Below are positions 51,611 through 60,522 of a DNA stretch of 64,000 nt, piece after piece. Position 1 is the first letter of the stretch. Each line of letters opens with the position of its first letter. A program made the position numbers and the translations under genes. The stretch comes from Actinomycetota bacterium. Lineage in GTDB: Bacteria > Actinomycetota > Acidimicrobiia > Acidimicrobiales > Iamiaceae. Location of the stretch: NCBI GenBank assembly GCA_016185275.1, contig JACPNX010000044.1:169622-233621 (forward strand), written 5' to 3'. The notes below the pieces were generated by a model that worked only from the letters and a program-made list of their open reading frames with translations, was not told the origin of the DNA and did not search any database.

Positions 51611-52674
51611 TCGACCGGCTCGGCGAGCCCTTCGCGGTGAGCGGGCTGGAGCTCGGGGTGGGTGCAGCCTTCGGCGTCGCGGTCGGCCCCGATCACGGAG
51701 ACGACCCGGTGACGCTGCTCCAGCGGGCCGACATCGCGATGTACACCGCCAAGGCCCACGGTGACGGCTCGGCCCAGCTGTTCTCCGCGGAGCTGGTCAC
51801 CGCCGGCACCCGGCGCTTGCGTCTGGCCGGCGAGATCCGCACGGCGCTCGACGAAGGGCTGCTCGACGTCCACTTCCAGCCGATCGCCGACCTGCGCTCG
51901 GGCAAGGTGGTCAGCGCCGAGGCGCTCGTCCGGTGGCACCACTCCGAGCACGGTTGGGTGCCGCCGCCCGACATCGTGGGCCTGGCCGAGCACCTCGGCC
52001 TGCTCCGCCAGCTCACGCTGTTCGTGCTCCGGAGCGCCGTGCGGCAGTGCGCCACGTGGCGCGACTCGGACTTCGACGTGCAGGTGTCGGTCAACCTGGC
52101 CGCGCAGAGCCTCATCGACGTCGGGCTCGTCAGCGACGTCCAGCGCGAGCTTCGTGATGCCGGACTCGACCCCGGGCGGCTCGTGCTCGAGATCACCGAG
52201 ACCCAGGTGATCCGCGACCCCGACCAGGCGCTGCAGGTGCTGCGGGGGCTGAGCGAGATCGGCATCACGCTCGCGGTCGACGACTTCGGGACCGGCTTCT
52301 CGTCGCTGTCCTACCTGACGCGGCTTCCGGTGAACGAGATCAAGATCGACCGCTCGTTCGTGGCCAACATGCTCTCGGACGACACCTCGGCGAAGGTGGT
52401 GCGTTCCATCGTGGAGCTGGGCAAGAGCCTCGGGCGGGTCGTCGTCGCCGAGGGCATCGAGGACCTGGTCACGTGGGACGTGCTGGCGGCGATGGGCTGT
52501 GATCGCGGGCAGGGCTACCACCTGAGCCGACCCCTCAACGCCGAGCGTCTGACCCCCTGGTTGACGGGGCGAGCCCGGCCGCTCCCGGCGCCTTCACCGG
52601 CCGCACCGGTCGTCAGCCGGCCTGAAGACCGACCGCCGCACTCCAGTTCACCCAGTCGATCCACGGCCCACTGA
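51556..52674 (+). pseudogene. GGDEF-EAL c-di-GMP enzyme, C-terminal part (remainder of GGDEF plus EAL)
   Basis: 372 residues from the first GTG in this frame, but the domain really begins just upstream with GDEFAFVV. The GGDEF tail (AFGVAVGPDHGDDPVTLLQRADIAMYTAKAHG) is followed by a full EAL phosphodiesterase domain: DVHFQPIADLRSGKVVSAEALVRW (EAL reads EAL), VNLAAQSL, LEITETQVIRD, AVDDFGTGFSSLSYLTRLPVNEIKIDRSFV and VVAEGIED. The catalytic Glu, Asp pair and Lys are all present, so an EAL product made from an internal start could still degrade c-di-GMP. Its end overlaps the convergent beta-propeller gene by 62 bp. Confidence 0.85.
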
Positions 52675-54484
52675 CCCGCGTCAGTGCCGTCGCCCGGGCC
52701 AGACCGGTCGCGCTCGACAGGGTGATGCGGTCCAGTGTGTTGGTGCGGTCGACGACGTAGAGGGAGCCGCCGGCGCTCGCCAGCCCGTGCGCACCGGTCA
52801 GGTCGACCCCTGGGCCCGACACCTCGTAGGTCAGCCCCCCGAGCAGGCCCGAGTCGGGACTGAAGCCCCGAGCCAGCAGGGTGCCGCTTCCGGCCACCGT
52901 GTAGTAGAGCTTGCCGTCGAGGTAGGCAGCGCCCGTCAGGTCCGTGAAGCGGCCGGTGCCGTCGGACCACATCGGCCATGCCGTCCACGAGCGGCCGTCG
53001 GTCGAGACCTCGAAGCGGCCGTCCTGGCGGACGCGGAACGTGCGGTTGGCGGCCCGCACGACGCCGCGGACCTGGGCCCATCCCGTGCCGTCGTCGCGCA
53101 GGAGCTGCTGCGGGCCGATGAGCGTGCCGTCGAACGGCCGCACGAGGCGCGTCCCGTCGGCCCTGAACACCGTCAAGGTCGTCGGCAGGGTCGTGGCGAC
53201 GGCCTGGGCCGGCGCGGCGGTGGCGTCGAAGGGCAGGAAGGCGAGGCGTGGATGCCACTCGTTACCGAGCATCGACGAGTCGCTGCCGATGTACATGCCG
53301 CCAGGGGTGACCGTGAGCGTGCCGACCTGGATGCCGCGCTCGCGCTGGATGTTCCACGACAGCGGCAGACCGGACTGGGGGTCGAGGGCGGCGATCCCGA
53401 CCCGGTCCACCGCCCCCGGCCCCGCCACATCGCCTCGCCCGGCGAGCGCGTTGTTGGCCCAGCGGATGTGGCCGGCCACGTACACCGCCGCCGTCGTCGC
53501 GGCGACGGCCCAGTACGAGTCGCCACCGGAGTACTCCCGCCAGGTCGGGTCCTGCGCGGGCGCCTCGGAGCCGAGCTCCCAGCGAGTCACCGAGTCGCAC
53601 GTGCCCGCGGTCCCCGTGCCCCACGAGCCAACGGCCGCCACCACGAAGTAGCGGCCGGCCGGGTCGACGGAGACGTCCTTCACGTAGAAGTCCACGCGGG
53701 TGGAGCAGCCCCCGTAGTCGAACCATCGGGTCTGCCACGCCGTGGGGAGCGCCGGTGTGGAGGCGATGTCCAGCACGGCAACCTGCGAGCGGGACTGGCC
53801 GCCGACCATCTGGAAGTTGCCCACGATGACGAGGCGGCGCCCGTCGGGGCTCGCCGCCATGCGCCACACCTGGGCGACGTCGCGGGTGGGCACCGCGACG
53901 GGCACGTCGACCGTGGGGTCGAGGGCGCCTGAGCGGCCGTCCACGGCGGCGAGGTTCGAGCGGTCGACGCCCGAGACGTGGCCGAAGAGGCCACCCACGA
54001 ACAACCGGTCGCCGACGAGTGCGAGGGTGTTCACGCGTCCGTCGGTCGTGGCCGCGAACCCGGTCACGGGCGCACCGGTGAGCGCGTCGATCTCGACCAG
54101 ACCCCCGCGCCGGGCGCCTGCGACCGTCGAGAAGATGCCGCCGACGACCACGCCGCGCCCGTCGGGTGCTGCGACCATCGCGCGCACGGTCCCCAGGTCG
54201 GGCCGGAAGGTCGGGTCGATGTCGCCGGTGGCCTTGGAGTAGGCGAAGATCCCGAGCCGGGGCAGGATGGCAGGACTGGACCACTTCTTGACCTGGGTGA
54301 AGGTCCCGCCGACGATCACCCGCGACCCGAGGTCCACGACCGCGTTGACCTGACCGTCGAGCACGTGGGGCGTGACGTCGTCCGGGTTGGTGGACAGCAG
54401 GCCGGCGGCGGGCGTCGCAGCCGCGGCCGGGAGACCGCCCGCGACGAACAGGCCGGCCGCGACCGCGAGCGTGAGCAGCCTCAT
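52613..54484 (-). CDS. Secreted beta-propeller-like repeat protein (copy 2)
   Basis: 623 residues from ATG at 54484. A signal peptide (MRLLTLAVAAGLFVAGGLPAAAAT) leads to repeats like LGSRVIVGGTFTQVKKW, GRGVVVGGIFSTVAGARRGGLVEIDALTG and GDRLFVGGLFGHVSG. These recall delta-60/kelch-type propeller blades found in actinobacterial surface proteins. Later parts (WREYSGGDSYWAVAATTAAVYVAGHIRW, SWNIQRERGIQVGTLTVTPGGMYIGSDSS, RPFDGTLIGPQQLLRDD, LYYTVAGSGTLLARGF) match the neighbouring paralogue along the full length. It has no sorting motif or membrane tail. The function is unknown; matrix or carbohydrate binding is possible. Confidence 0.8.
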   Translation of the reverse strand: MRLLTLAVAAGLFVAGGLPAAAATPAAGLLSTNPDDVTPHVLDGQVNAVVDLGSRVIVGGTFTQVKKWSSPAILPRLGIFAYSKATGDIDPTFRPDLGTVRAMVAAPDGRGVVVGGIFSTVAGARRGGLVEIDALTGAPVTGFAATTDGRVNTLALVGDRLFVGGLFGHVSGVDRSNLAAVDGRSGALDPTVDVPVAVPTRDVAQVWRMAASPDGRRLVIVGNFQMVGGQSRSQVAVLDIASTPALPTAWQTRWFDYGGCSTRVDFYVKDVSVDPAGRYFVVAAVGSWGTGTAGTCDSVTRWELGSEAPAQDPTWREYSGGDSYWAVAATTAAVYVAGHIRWANNALAGRGDVAGPGAVDRVGIAALDPQSGLPLSWNIQRERGIQVGTLTVTPGGMYIGSDSSMLGNEWHPRLAFLPFDATAAPAQAVATTLPTTLTVFRADGTRLVRPFDGTLIGPQQLLRDDGTGWAQVRGVVRAANRTFRVRQDGRFEVSTDGRSWTAWPMWSDGTGRFTDLTGAAYLDGKLYYTVAGSGTLLARGFSPDSGLLGGLTYEVSGPGVDLTGAHGLASAGGSLYVVDRTNTLDRITLSSATGLARATALTRVSGPWIDWVNWSAAVGLQAG

Positions 54485-54543
54485 GGCGGCACGGTGAGGC
54501 CGGCCCCGCCGGTGCGACGGGGCCGGGCGGGCGTCGCGCACGG

Positions 54544-56463
54544 TCAGCCGGCGGCCAGGCCGACCACGTCGCTCCAGTCGACGCCGTCGATCCCCGGTCC
54601 GCTGACCTGCGTGGCACCGACGACCTTCGGTTCGCCGGTGGCGGTCGAGATCTCGATGCGGTTGAGCCGCCCCGAGGTGTCGGCCTGGTACAGCTGGCCG
54701 CCCACGGCGAGCAGGCCCCGGGTGTGCCCGAAGTCGACCTGGTTGCCGGACCCTGCGGTGTAGACGAGGGTGCCCAGCAGCGGCCCGTCGGCCGTGAAGC
54801 CGCGGGCGTAGAGCCCCGAGCCACCGGACACCGTGTAGTACAGCTTGCCGCCGAGGTACGCGGCGCCGGTCAGCCTGGTGAAGGCGCCGGTTCCGTCGGA
54901 CCACGACGGGACCCCGGTCCACGAGAAGCCGTCGGTGCTCGACTGGAACGTCCCGTCGCTGCGCAGCCGGTAGCTGCGGTCGCTGGCCGCCATGGTGCCG
55001 CGGACGGTCCCCCAGCCGGTGCCGTCGTCGGGCACCTCCTGGGCGGGCCCCACGAACGTGCCGTCGAAGGAGCGCTGCACGCGCGTGCCGTCGGCCCGGA
55101 TGCCGACGATCGTCGCCGGCAGGGCCCTCGGTGTCACCGTGGCTGGGGTCGTGCCCCCCGCCACGGGCAGGAAGGCCAGGCGCGGATGCCACTCGTTGCC
55201 GATCTTGGACGAGTCGCTACCGATGTAGAGACCGGCCGCCGTGACCGTCAGCGTGCCCACCTCGATGCCCCGCTCGCGCTGGATCGTCCAGCTCAGCGGC
55301 AGACCCGACGCCGGGTCGAGGGCGGCGATGCCGGCCCGGTCGACCGCGCCCACACCCTTCGTGTCACCGCGGGGGGCCGACGCGTTGTTCTGCCAGCGGG
55401 TGTGCCCCGCCACGTAGATCGCCGGGCCGGTGATGGCCACCGCCGAGTACGAGTCACCGCCGGAGTACTCGCGCCACGTCGGATCCTGTCCGGCGCTGTC
55501 ATTGGCCAGCTCCCAACGGGTGACCGAGTCGCACGTGCCCGCCGTGCCGTTGCCCCAGGCGCCGGTCGTCACCACCACGAAGTACGTCCCCGTGGGATCG
55601 ATGTCGACGTCCTTGACGACGAAATCGTACGACGTCGAACAGTTCCCGTAGGCGAACCAGTTCGTCTGCCATGCGGTGGTGCGGGCGGGGTTGGAGCCGA
55701 CGTCGATCACGGCGACCTGCGTGCGGCTGGCGCCGCCCACCTGCTGGAAGTCGCCGATCACCACCAGCCGCCGGCCGTCGGGTGACAGCGACATGCGCCA
55801 GACCTGGACGGTGCCGCGCGTCGGCACCGCCACCGGCACGTTGACGGACAGGTCGACCGTGCCCGTGATGGCGTCGATGGCGCCGAGGTTGGCCCGTGCC
55901 ACCGCCTTGATCTTGGAGAACGAACCACCGAGGAACAGGCGCCGGCCCGACAGGGCGAGGGCAGAGACGAAGCCGTTGGTCGCCGTCCGGAACCGCGAGA
56001 CGACGGCGCCGGTGGTGGGGTCGAGCTTGGTGATGCCGCCGACGTAGGCGCCATTGGGGTCGTAGTTGAACCGGCCGGCCACGATCACGCCGACCCCGTC
56101 GGGCGAGAGGACCATGGCCCGGACGTTGCCGAGGCCCGGGTTGAAGGTCGGGTCGATGTTGCCCGTGGCCTTGTCGTAGGCGAACAGGCCGTTGCGGTCG
56201 AAGACGGTCGGGTTCGACCACTTCTTGACCTGGGTGAACGATCCGCCCACCAGCACTCTGCTGCCGAGGTCGACGATGGCGTAGACCTGACCGTCGAGGA
56301 CCGCGGGCGTGTTGTCGACCGGGTTGGTCGACACGAGCGTCGCATGGGTGACGTTGCCCGCGTTGGTGCCCGCGCCTGCCACCGTGGCCGACAGCAGCAC
56401 GGCGAGGGCGATGCCGACGGCGGCCGCAGCAGCCGGGCGACGAGTGGAGAGGGACCGGTTCAT
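54544..56463 (-). CDS. Secreted beta-propeller-like repeat protein (copy 1)
   Basis: 639 residues from ATG at 56463 with GGAG 9 nt upstream. Signal peptide STRRPAAAAAVGIALAVLLS followed by VAGAG, then NPVDNTPAVLDGQVYAIVDLGSRVLVGGSFTQVKKW and blade-like repeats the same as in copy 2; the two share domain order from end to end and arose by tandem duplication. Conserved Cys residues (YGNCSTSYDF, GTAGTCDSV) could form disulfides outside the cell. Paired boxes lie in its promoter. It and copy 2 are 59 bp apart and probably co-transcribed. The role is inferred only from neighbours. Confidence 0.82.
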   Translation of the reverse strand: MNRSLSTRRPAAAAAVGIALAVLLSATVAGAGTNAGNVTHATLVSTNPVDNTPAVLDGQVYAIVDLGSRVLVGGSFTQVKKWSNPTVFDRNGLFAYDKATGNIDPTFNPGLGNVRAMVLSPDGVGVIVAGRFNYDPNGAYVGGITKLDPTTGAVVSRFRTATNGFVSALALSGRRLFLGGSFSKIKAVARANLGAIDAITGTVDLSVNVPVAVPTRGTVQVWRMSLSPDGRRLVVIGDFQQVGGASRTQVAVIDVGSNPARTTAWQTNWFAYGNCSTSYDFVVKDVDIDPTGTYFVVVTTGAWGNGTAGTCDSVTRWELANDSAGQDPTWREYSGGDSYSAVAITGPAIYVAGHTRWQNNASAPRGDTKGVGAVDRAGIAALDPASGLPLSWTIQRERGIEVGTLTVTAAGLYIGSDSSKIGNEWHPRLAFLPVAGGTTPATVTPRALPATIVGIRADGTRVQRSFDGTFVGPAQEVPDDGTGWGTVRGTMAASDRSYRLRSDGTFQSSTDGFSWTGVPSWSDGTGAFTRLTGAAYLGGKLYYTVSGGSGLYARGFTADGPLLGTLVYTAGSGNQVDFGHTRGLLAVGGQLYQADTSGRLNRIEISTATGEPKVVGATQVSGPGIDGVDWSDVVGLAAG

Positions 56464-56523
56464 GGCATTGCTCCGAGACGGCTTGTCGCGCACCCCCCGA
56501 CGGGTGGCGTGCCGAGGTTGTAT

Positions 56524-56563
56524 CACGCTCCGTGGCGAGAACACAAGACCAACACGGAGCGTG
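56524..56563 (-). promoter_or_regulatory. Promoter with inverted pair of CACGCTCCGTG boxes
   Basis: CACGCTCCGTG (56524-56534) and its exact inverse complement CACGGAGCGTG (56553-56563) have centres 29 bp apart. On the minus strand TTGTGT between them could be a -35 and TACAAC just after the second box a -10, spacing 18 bp. A regulator bound at both boxes would bracket the promoter, arguing for repression. Confidence 0.65.
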
Positions 56564-56636
56564 AGACGCGCTCATCCAGCCGGCATGGCGAGCGGGCGTT
56601 GCCGGGCGCGGGCGAGGCCTTCCTAGGCTCGCCCCG

Positions 56637-57488
56637 ATGATGCGGCTCGACGCGGCGACCTTCCTGCTGCAGTGGGCCACCGGTGGTCTCGGGTTCCTGT
56701 GGGTCACGTCGCGCCGGCGGGAGGTGAGCCTGGGCTACGGCTGGCTGCTGCGGGCCACGTTCGCCTTGCTGGCCGCCGGAGGCGTGGCCGCGGGAGTGAG
56801 CACGAGGGTCGTGCCGGTGCGGGAGACGGCCGCGGTCGGCGTGTCCGTGAGCGCCCTCGCGGCGCTGGGCGTCTCGGTCGTGCGTCGCCGAGCGGGCGTG
56901 GCCGGTCAACGGTCGCGCGTCGAGCGTCGCAGCGCCCGGGTCGCGGCGATGACCGGCATCGACCGGGTGAGCACCCGCTTCGACGACGGGCCCGAGTTCC
57001 CCGCCCTGCTCGATCTGGCGGCTCCGACCATCGGCGTCGTCGGCCTCGTGGCCGCCGGCTTGGCCGCGGGCGGGCCCGATCTCGTGGCCGTCGTGAGGGT
57101 GCTGACGGGCGCGGCGTTCCTCGGCGCGGTCACCGATGCGATGCTGCTCGGCCACTGGTACCTCGTGCAGCCCGGGCTGCCCCGGGGGCCGCTGCTGGAG
57201 CTGGTCCGGTGGACCGGCTGGCTGTGGCCGGTCGAAGTCGCGGCGCTGCTGCTTCCCACCGGCATGTTGTCCGTGCTGAGCGGAACGGTCGACGACGGAT
57301 ACCGCGGGATCCTCGGGTGGATGTGGACCACGTCGGCGCTCACCACGCTCGGGCTCGTGCTCGTCACGCGTGCCGCCCTCCGGGAGCGCCAGTACGCCGC
57401 CGTCATGGCCGCGACGGGCCTGCTCTACCTCGCCATACTCACCGCGTTCGGCACGGACCTCGTCGCCCGGGCTGTCCTGGCGCGCTGA
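56637..57488 (+). CDS. Multi-pass membrane protein of unknown function
   Basis: 283 residues; TAGGCT (56624-56629) lies 7 nt before the ATG. About seven to eight hydrophobic segments, for example FLLQWATGGLGFLWV, LLRATFALLAAGGVAAGV, GVVGLVAAGLAAGG, AAFLGAVTDAMLLGHWYLVQPGLPRGPL and LLYLAILTAFGTDLVARAVL. The DAMLLGHWYLVQP block with an exposed His looks conserved. I do not recognise the family. Confidence 0.75.
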   Translation: MMRLDAATFLLQWATGGLGFLWVTSRRREVSLGYGWLLRATFALLAAGGVAAGVSTRVVPVRETAAVGVSVSALAALGVSVVRRRAGVAGQRSRVERRSARVAAMTGIDRVSTRFDDGPEFPALLDLAAPTIGVVGLVAAGLAAGGPDLVAVVRVLTGAAFLGAVTDAMLLGHWYLVQPGLPRGPLLELVRWTGWLWPVEVAALLLPTGMLSVLSGTVDDGYRGILGWMWTTSALTTLGLVLVTRAALRERQYAAVMAATGLLYLAILTAFGTDLVARAVLAR

Positions 57489-57573
57489 GCGCGACGGCCG
57501 CGGACGGGGCCGGAGCGGTGTGGCCCGTGTTGCCCCTGTTCACGATGTGGGCTCGTGAGGGAAGATGGGCGGC

Positions 57574-58461
57574 ATGCCGCGCGCCATCTGGACCGGATCG
57601 ATCAGCTTCGGCCTCGTCAACATCCCGGTCCGGTTGTACCCGGCCGTCTCGCGCAAGCAGGTGCACTTCAACCAGATCGACACCCGCACGCAGAGCCGCA
57701 TCAAGCAGAAGCGGGTCTCCGAGGCGGACGGTTCCGAGGTCCCCTACGAGTCGGTGGCGCGGGGCTACCAGCTCACCGACGGCCGGTACGTGATCGTCGA
57801 CGACGCCGAGCTGGCCTCGCTCGACCCCGCAGCCACCAGAACGATCGACATCGAAGAGTTCGTCGAGCTGGCCGACATCGACCCGCTGTTCTACGACGGC
57901 GCCTACCTCGCCGGGCCCGACAAGGCCACGACCAAGCCCTACGCGCTGCTGGTGCGGGCCATGGAATCCTCCGGCCGCGTGGCCATCGCCCGCTTCGTGA
58001 TGCGCACCAAGCAGTACCTGGCCGCCGTGCGGGCCCAGGACGGCCACCTCGTCGTCTCGACCCTGGTGTACGCCGACGAGGTCGTCGACGCCACGGAGGT
58101 ACCCGAGATCGCCGCCGCCGCCGAGGTCGAGGTCTCCGATCGCGAGGTGGCGATGGCCGAGCAGCTCATCGCCTCGCTGAGCACGCGTTGGGAGCCGGCG
58201 AAGTTCGAGGACACCTACCGGGCGGCCGTGCTCGAGCTGATCGAGCGCAAGGCCTCGGGCGCCGTGGAGGTGACAGCCCCCGTCGTCGAGGAGGGCGGTG
58301 CCGACCGGGTGGTCGACCTGATGGCCGCCCTCGAGGCGAGCGTGGCCGCGGCCAAGGACGCCCGCAAGCGGCACCCGACCGCGGCGCCCGCGCCGGACGT
58401 CGCCGAGCCGGCCCGGCCGGCCCGGCCGGCCCGGGCCAAGCGGGTCAAGAAGTCGGCCTGA
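57574..58461 (+). CDS. ku: Ku protein for non-homologous end joining
   Basis: 295 residues from ATG at 57574 (MPRAIWTGSISFGLVNIPVRLY, the family's usual start); an ATG three codons earlier is possible. Conserved blocks include QIDTRTQSRIKQKRVSEADGSEV, YVIVDDAELASLDP, IDIEEFVELADIDPLFYDGAYLAGPDK and ALLVRAMESSGRVAIARFVMRTKQYLAAVR. The homodimer rings DNA ends and recruits LigD. The C-terminal tail is Ala/Pro/Lys-rich with PARPARPAR repeats, as in many actinobacterial Ku proteins. The LigD-type polymerase gene follows after 23 bp. Confidence 0.95.
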   Translation: MPRAIWTGSISFGLVNIPVRLYPAVSRKQVHFNQIDTRTQSRIKQKRVSEADGSEVPYESVARGYQLTDGRYVIVDDAELASLDPAATRTIDIEEFVELADIDPLFYDGAYLAGPDKATTKPYALLVRAMESSGRVAIARFVMRTKQYLAAVRAQDGHLVVSTLVYADEVVDATEVPEIAAAAEVEVSDREVAMAEQLIASLSTRWEPAKFEDTYRAAVLELIERKASGAVEVTAPVVEEGGADRVVDLMAALEASVAAAKDARKRHPTAAPAPDVAEPARPARPARAKRVKKSA

Positions 58462-58484
58462 GCACGACGGGCGCCTGAGCACAC

Positions 58485-59396
58485 ATGGCGAGGGCCGGCA
58501 CGCGCGTCGAGATCGACGGCCGGGACCTGACGCTGTCGAACCTCGACAAGGTGCTCTATCCCGAGACGGGCTTCACCAAGGGTCAGGTGGTCGAGTACTA
58601 CGCGGCGGTCGCGGCAGTGATGGTGGCCCACGTCGGCGACCGGGGCGTGACGCTGCGCCGGTTCCCCGACGGCGTGGAGGGCCAGAGCTTCTTCGAGAAG
58701 CGCTGCCCGTCGCACCGCCCGGAGTGGATCCCGACCGCGCCGGGGCCGGGCGACCGGGGCGGACCGATCCGCTACTGCGTACTCGACTCCCGGCCCGCAC
58801 TGGTGTGGGCGGCGAACCTCGCGGCCCTCGAGATCCACGCGCCGATGGCCAGAGCCGGCGACGTCGACTCGCCGGAGCAGGTCGTGTTCGATCTCGACCC
58901 CGGTGCCGGTGTGGCGATGCGCACCTGCGCCGAGGTCGCCCTGTGGGTGCGGGATGTGCTCGACGGGATCGGCCTGCGATGCCTCGCCAAGACGTCGGGC
59001 TCCAAGGGGCTCCAGGTGTACGTGCCGCTCAACGCAGGGGCGCTCCACACGCACGAGCACGCATCGGGCTTCGCCCTCGCCGTCGGTCAGGTGCTCGAGC
59101 GGAACCACCCGGAGCTGATCGTCACCAACATGAAGAAGGAGCGGCGCGGCGGCAAGGTGCTCATCGACTGGAGCCAGAACTCCCGGCACAAGACGACCAT
59201 CGCTCCCTACAGCCTGCGGGCCCGCCCCCGGCCGACGGTATCCACACCCCTCACGTGGGACGAGGTCGAAGCCGGGGCCGGCGGTGCGCCTCTGAGCTTC
59301 GAGGCCGGTGCGGTGCTCCAGCGCATTGACGAGCGCGGCGACCTGTTCGGCGAGGCCGTCACGGTCCGCCAGGAGCTGCCGGCGCCGCCGCCTTGA
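58485..59396 (+). CDS. LigD-type polymerase (primase-polymerase) domain protein
   Basis: 303 residues, only the PolDom of LigD, with no ligase or phosphoesterase domain. LTLSNLDKVLYPETGFTKGQVVEYY opens the domain, SFFEKRCPSHRPEWIPT follows, VVFDLDPGAG gives the metal-binding DxD, KTSGSKGLQVYVPL the nucleotide-binding SGSKG motif, and KVLIDWSQNSRHKTTIAPYSLRARPRPTVSTPLTWDEV the rest of the catalytic core. It fills gaps with ribonucleotides or deoxynucleotides during end joining. A separate ligase must be encoded elsewhere. Confidence 0.93.
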   Translation: MARAGTRVEIDGRDLTLSNLDKVLYPETGFTKGQVVEYYAAVAAVMVAHVGDRGVTLRRFPDGVEGQSFFEKRCPSHRPEWIPTAPGPGDRGGPIRYCVLDSRPALVWAANLAALEIHAPMARAGDVDSPEQVVFDLDPGAGVAMRTCAEVALWVRDVLDGIGLRCLAKTSGSKGLQVYVPLNAGALHTHEHASGFALAVGQVLERNHPELIVTNMKKERRGGKVLIDWSQNSRHKTTIAPYSLRARPRPTVSTPLTWDEVEAGAGGAPLSFEAGAVLQRIDERGDLFGEAVTVRQELPAPPP

Positions 59397-60522
59397 CGGG
59401 CGCCTCGACCGGCGCCTCGACCGGCGCGGCCGCACGGAGCCGGAGCCGGACGTCGAGGGCGCGGTGATCGGTGCCGGGGACGGCGAGCGTGCGCACGCCG
59501 AGCACCTGCACGTCGGGGGTCACCACGACGTGGTCGAGGGCCAGCAGCGGAGGCAGCGGCCGGCGGTCAGCGGGCCACGTCGGCGCCGGCCACCATCGGC
59601 GCGTCGCCTCGCCGGCGTCGACCAACCCGCGCCGTCGCAGCGCAGCTCGGAACGGGCGGCTGCAGATCGTCGCGTTCCAGTCACCGGCGAGGACGCTCGG
59701 CCGGTCGATGGCGCGAGCCCGCTCGACCGTGGCGGTGACGTCCTCGAAGCCCTCGTTCCACGGCGCGACGTCGTGGGAGCGGATCGGAGCCTGGGTGTGC
59801 ACGCACACGATCTCGACGAGCGTGCCGGCCACGTCGAGCGTCGCAGTCAGCATGGGCCGCCGACCGAGCACGACGACGTCGGACCGCACGACGCGGTGGC
59901 GGCTCAACAGGGCGGCGCCGAAGTAGCCGTCCTCCGGCGCCTCCACCTGCCAGCGGTAGCGGTCGTGGAGCCCTGCGGCCACGAGCGCCGCGCCCGTGCC
60001 CACGGTGTGCTCCTGGACCAGCACCACGTCGGCATCGGCGGCGGCCACCGCGGTCGCGGCATCACCGGCGCCCGGGCTGTCGCGCTCGATGTTCACGGTG
60101 ACGAGGTGGAGCTCCGGACCGGGTCGCACGTCGACGGGCGCGGCGATCCGAACGGGACGTCCCCGCACGACCGGGATGGCGGCCAGCGCCGCGACCGTCC
60201 CGAGCGCCGGCCACCGGCGCCGCGCGCGGCCGTGGGGCGCGACCTCCGGCGCCCCCGGTCGGCGGCGGCCGCTCGCCGCTCGCAGCCCTGCGCCGGCAAG
60301 GCCGAGCGCGGCACCGGCGGCGAGAGCCGCGTCGGACGCGGCGGCGGCGCGGATGACGACGAAGTTGCGGACGTCGAGGCGGCTGGCTCGCAGCGCGACG
60401 ACCCCACCGAGCGCGACCAGCGGCGCGGCTTCGGCGAGCCGGATCGATCGCGTGGCGGTACGCCGCGACCGCCGCGAGGCCCGGTCAGCCGGGGAACAGC
60501 CGGTCGAGTGCGGTGCGGGCAA
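59359..60522 (-). CDS. Endonuclease/exonuclease/phosphatase-fold protein
   Basis: 387 residues from TTG at 60522, overlapping the end of the upstream gene by 38 bp; the start is uncertain. Hydrophobic stretches in the first 110 residues suggest membrane anchoring. The EEP domain follows: LHLVTVNIERDSPG, DVVLVQEHTV (Glu metal ligand), FGAALLSRHRV, PSVLAGDWNATICSRPFRAALRRRG (GDWN) and PGTDHRALDVRLRL (catalytic DH). Related proteins cleave phosphodiesters in DNA, lipids or nucleotides; the substrate is unknown. It ends overlapping the LigD-like gene tail to tail. Confidence 0.85.
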   Translation of the reverse strand: MPAPHSTGCSPADRASRRSRRTATRSIRLAEAAPLVALGGVVALRASRLDVRNFVVIRAAAASDAALAAGAALGLAGAGLRAASGRRRPGAPEVAPHGRARRRWPALGTVAALAAIPVVRGRPVRIAAPVDVRPGPELHLVTVNIERDSPGAGDAATAVAAADADVVLVQEHTVGTGAALVAAGLHDRYRWQVEAPEDGYFGAALLSRHRVVRSDVVVLGRRPMLTATLDVAGTLVEIVCVHTQAPIRSHDVAPWNEGFEDVTATVERARAIDRPSVLAGDWNATICSRPFRAALRRRGLVDAGEATRRWWPAPTWPADRRPLPPLLALDHVVVTPDVQVLGVRTLAVPGTDHRALDVRLRLRAAAPVEAPVEAPVKAAAPAAPGGP

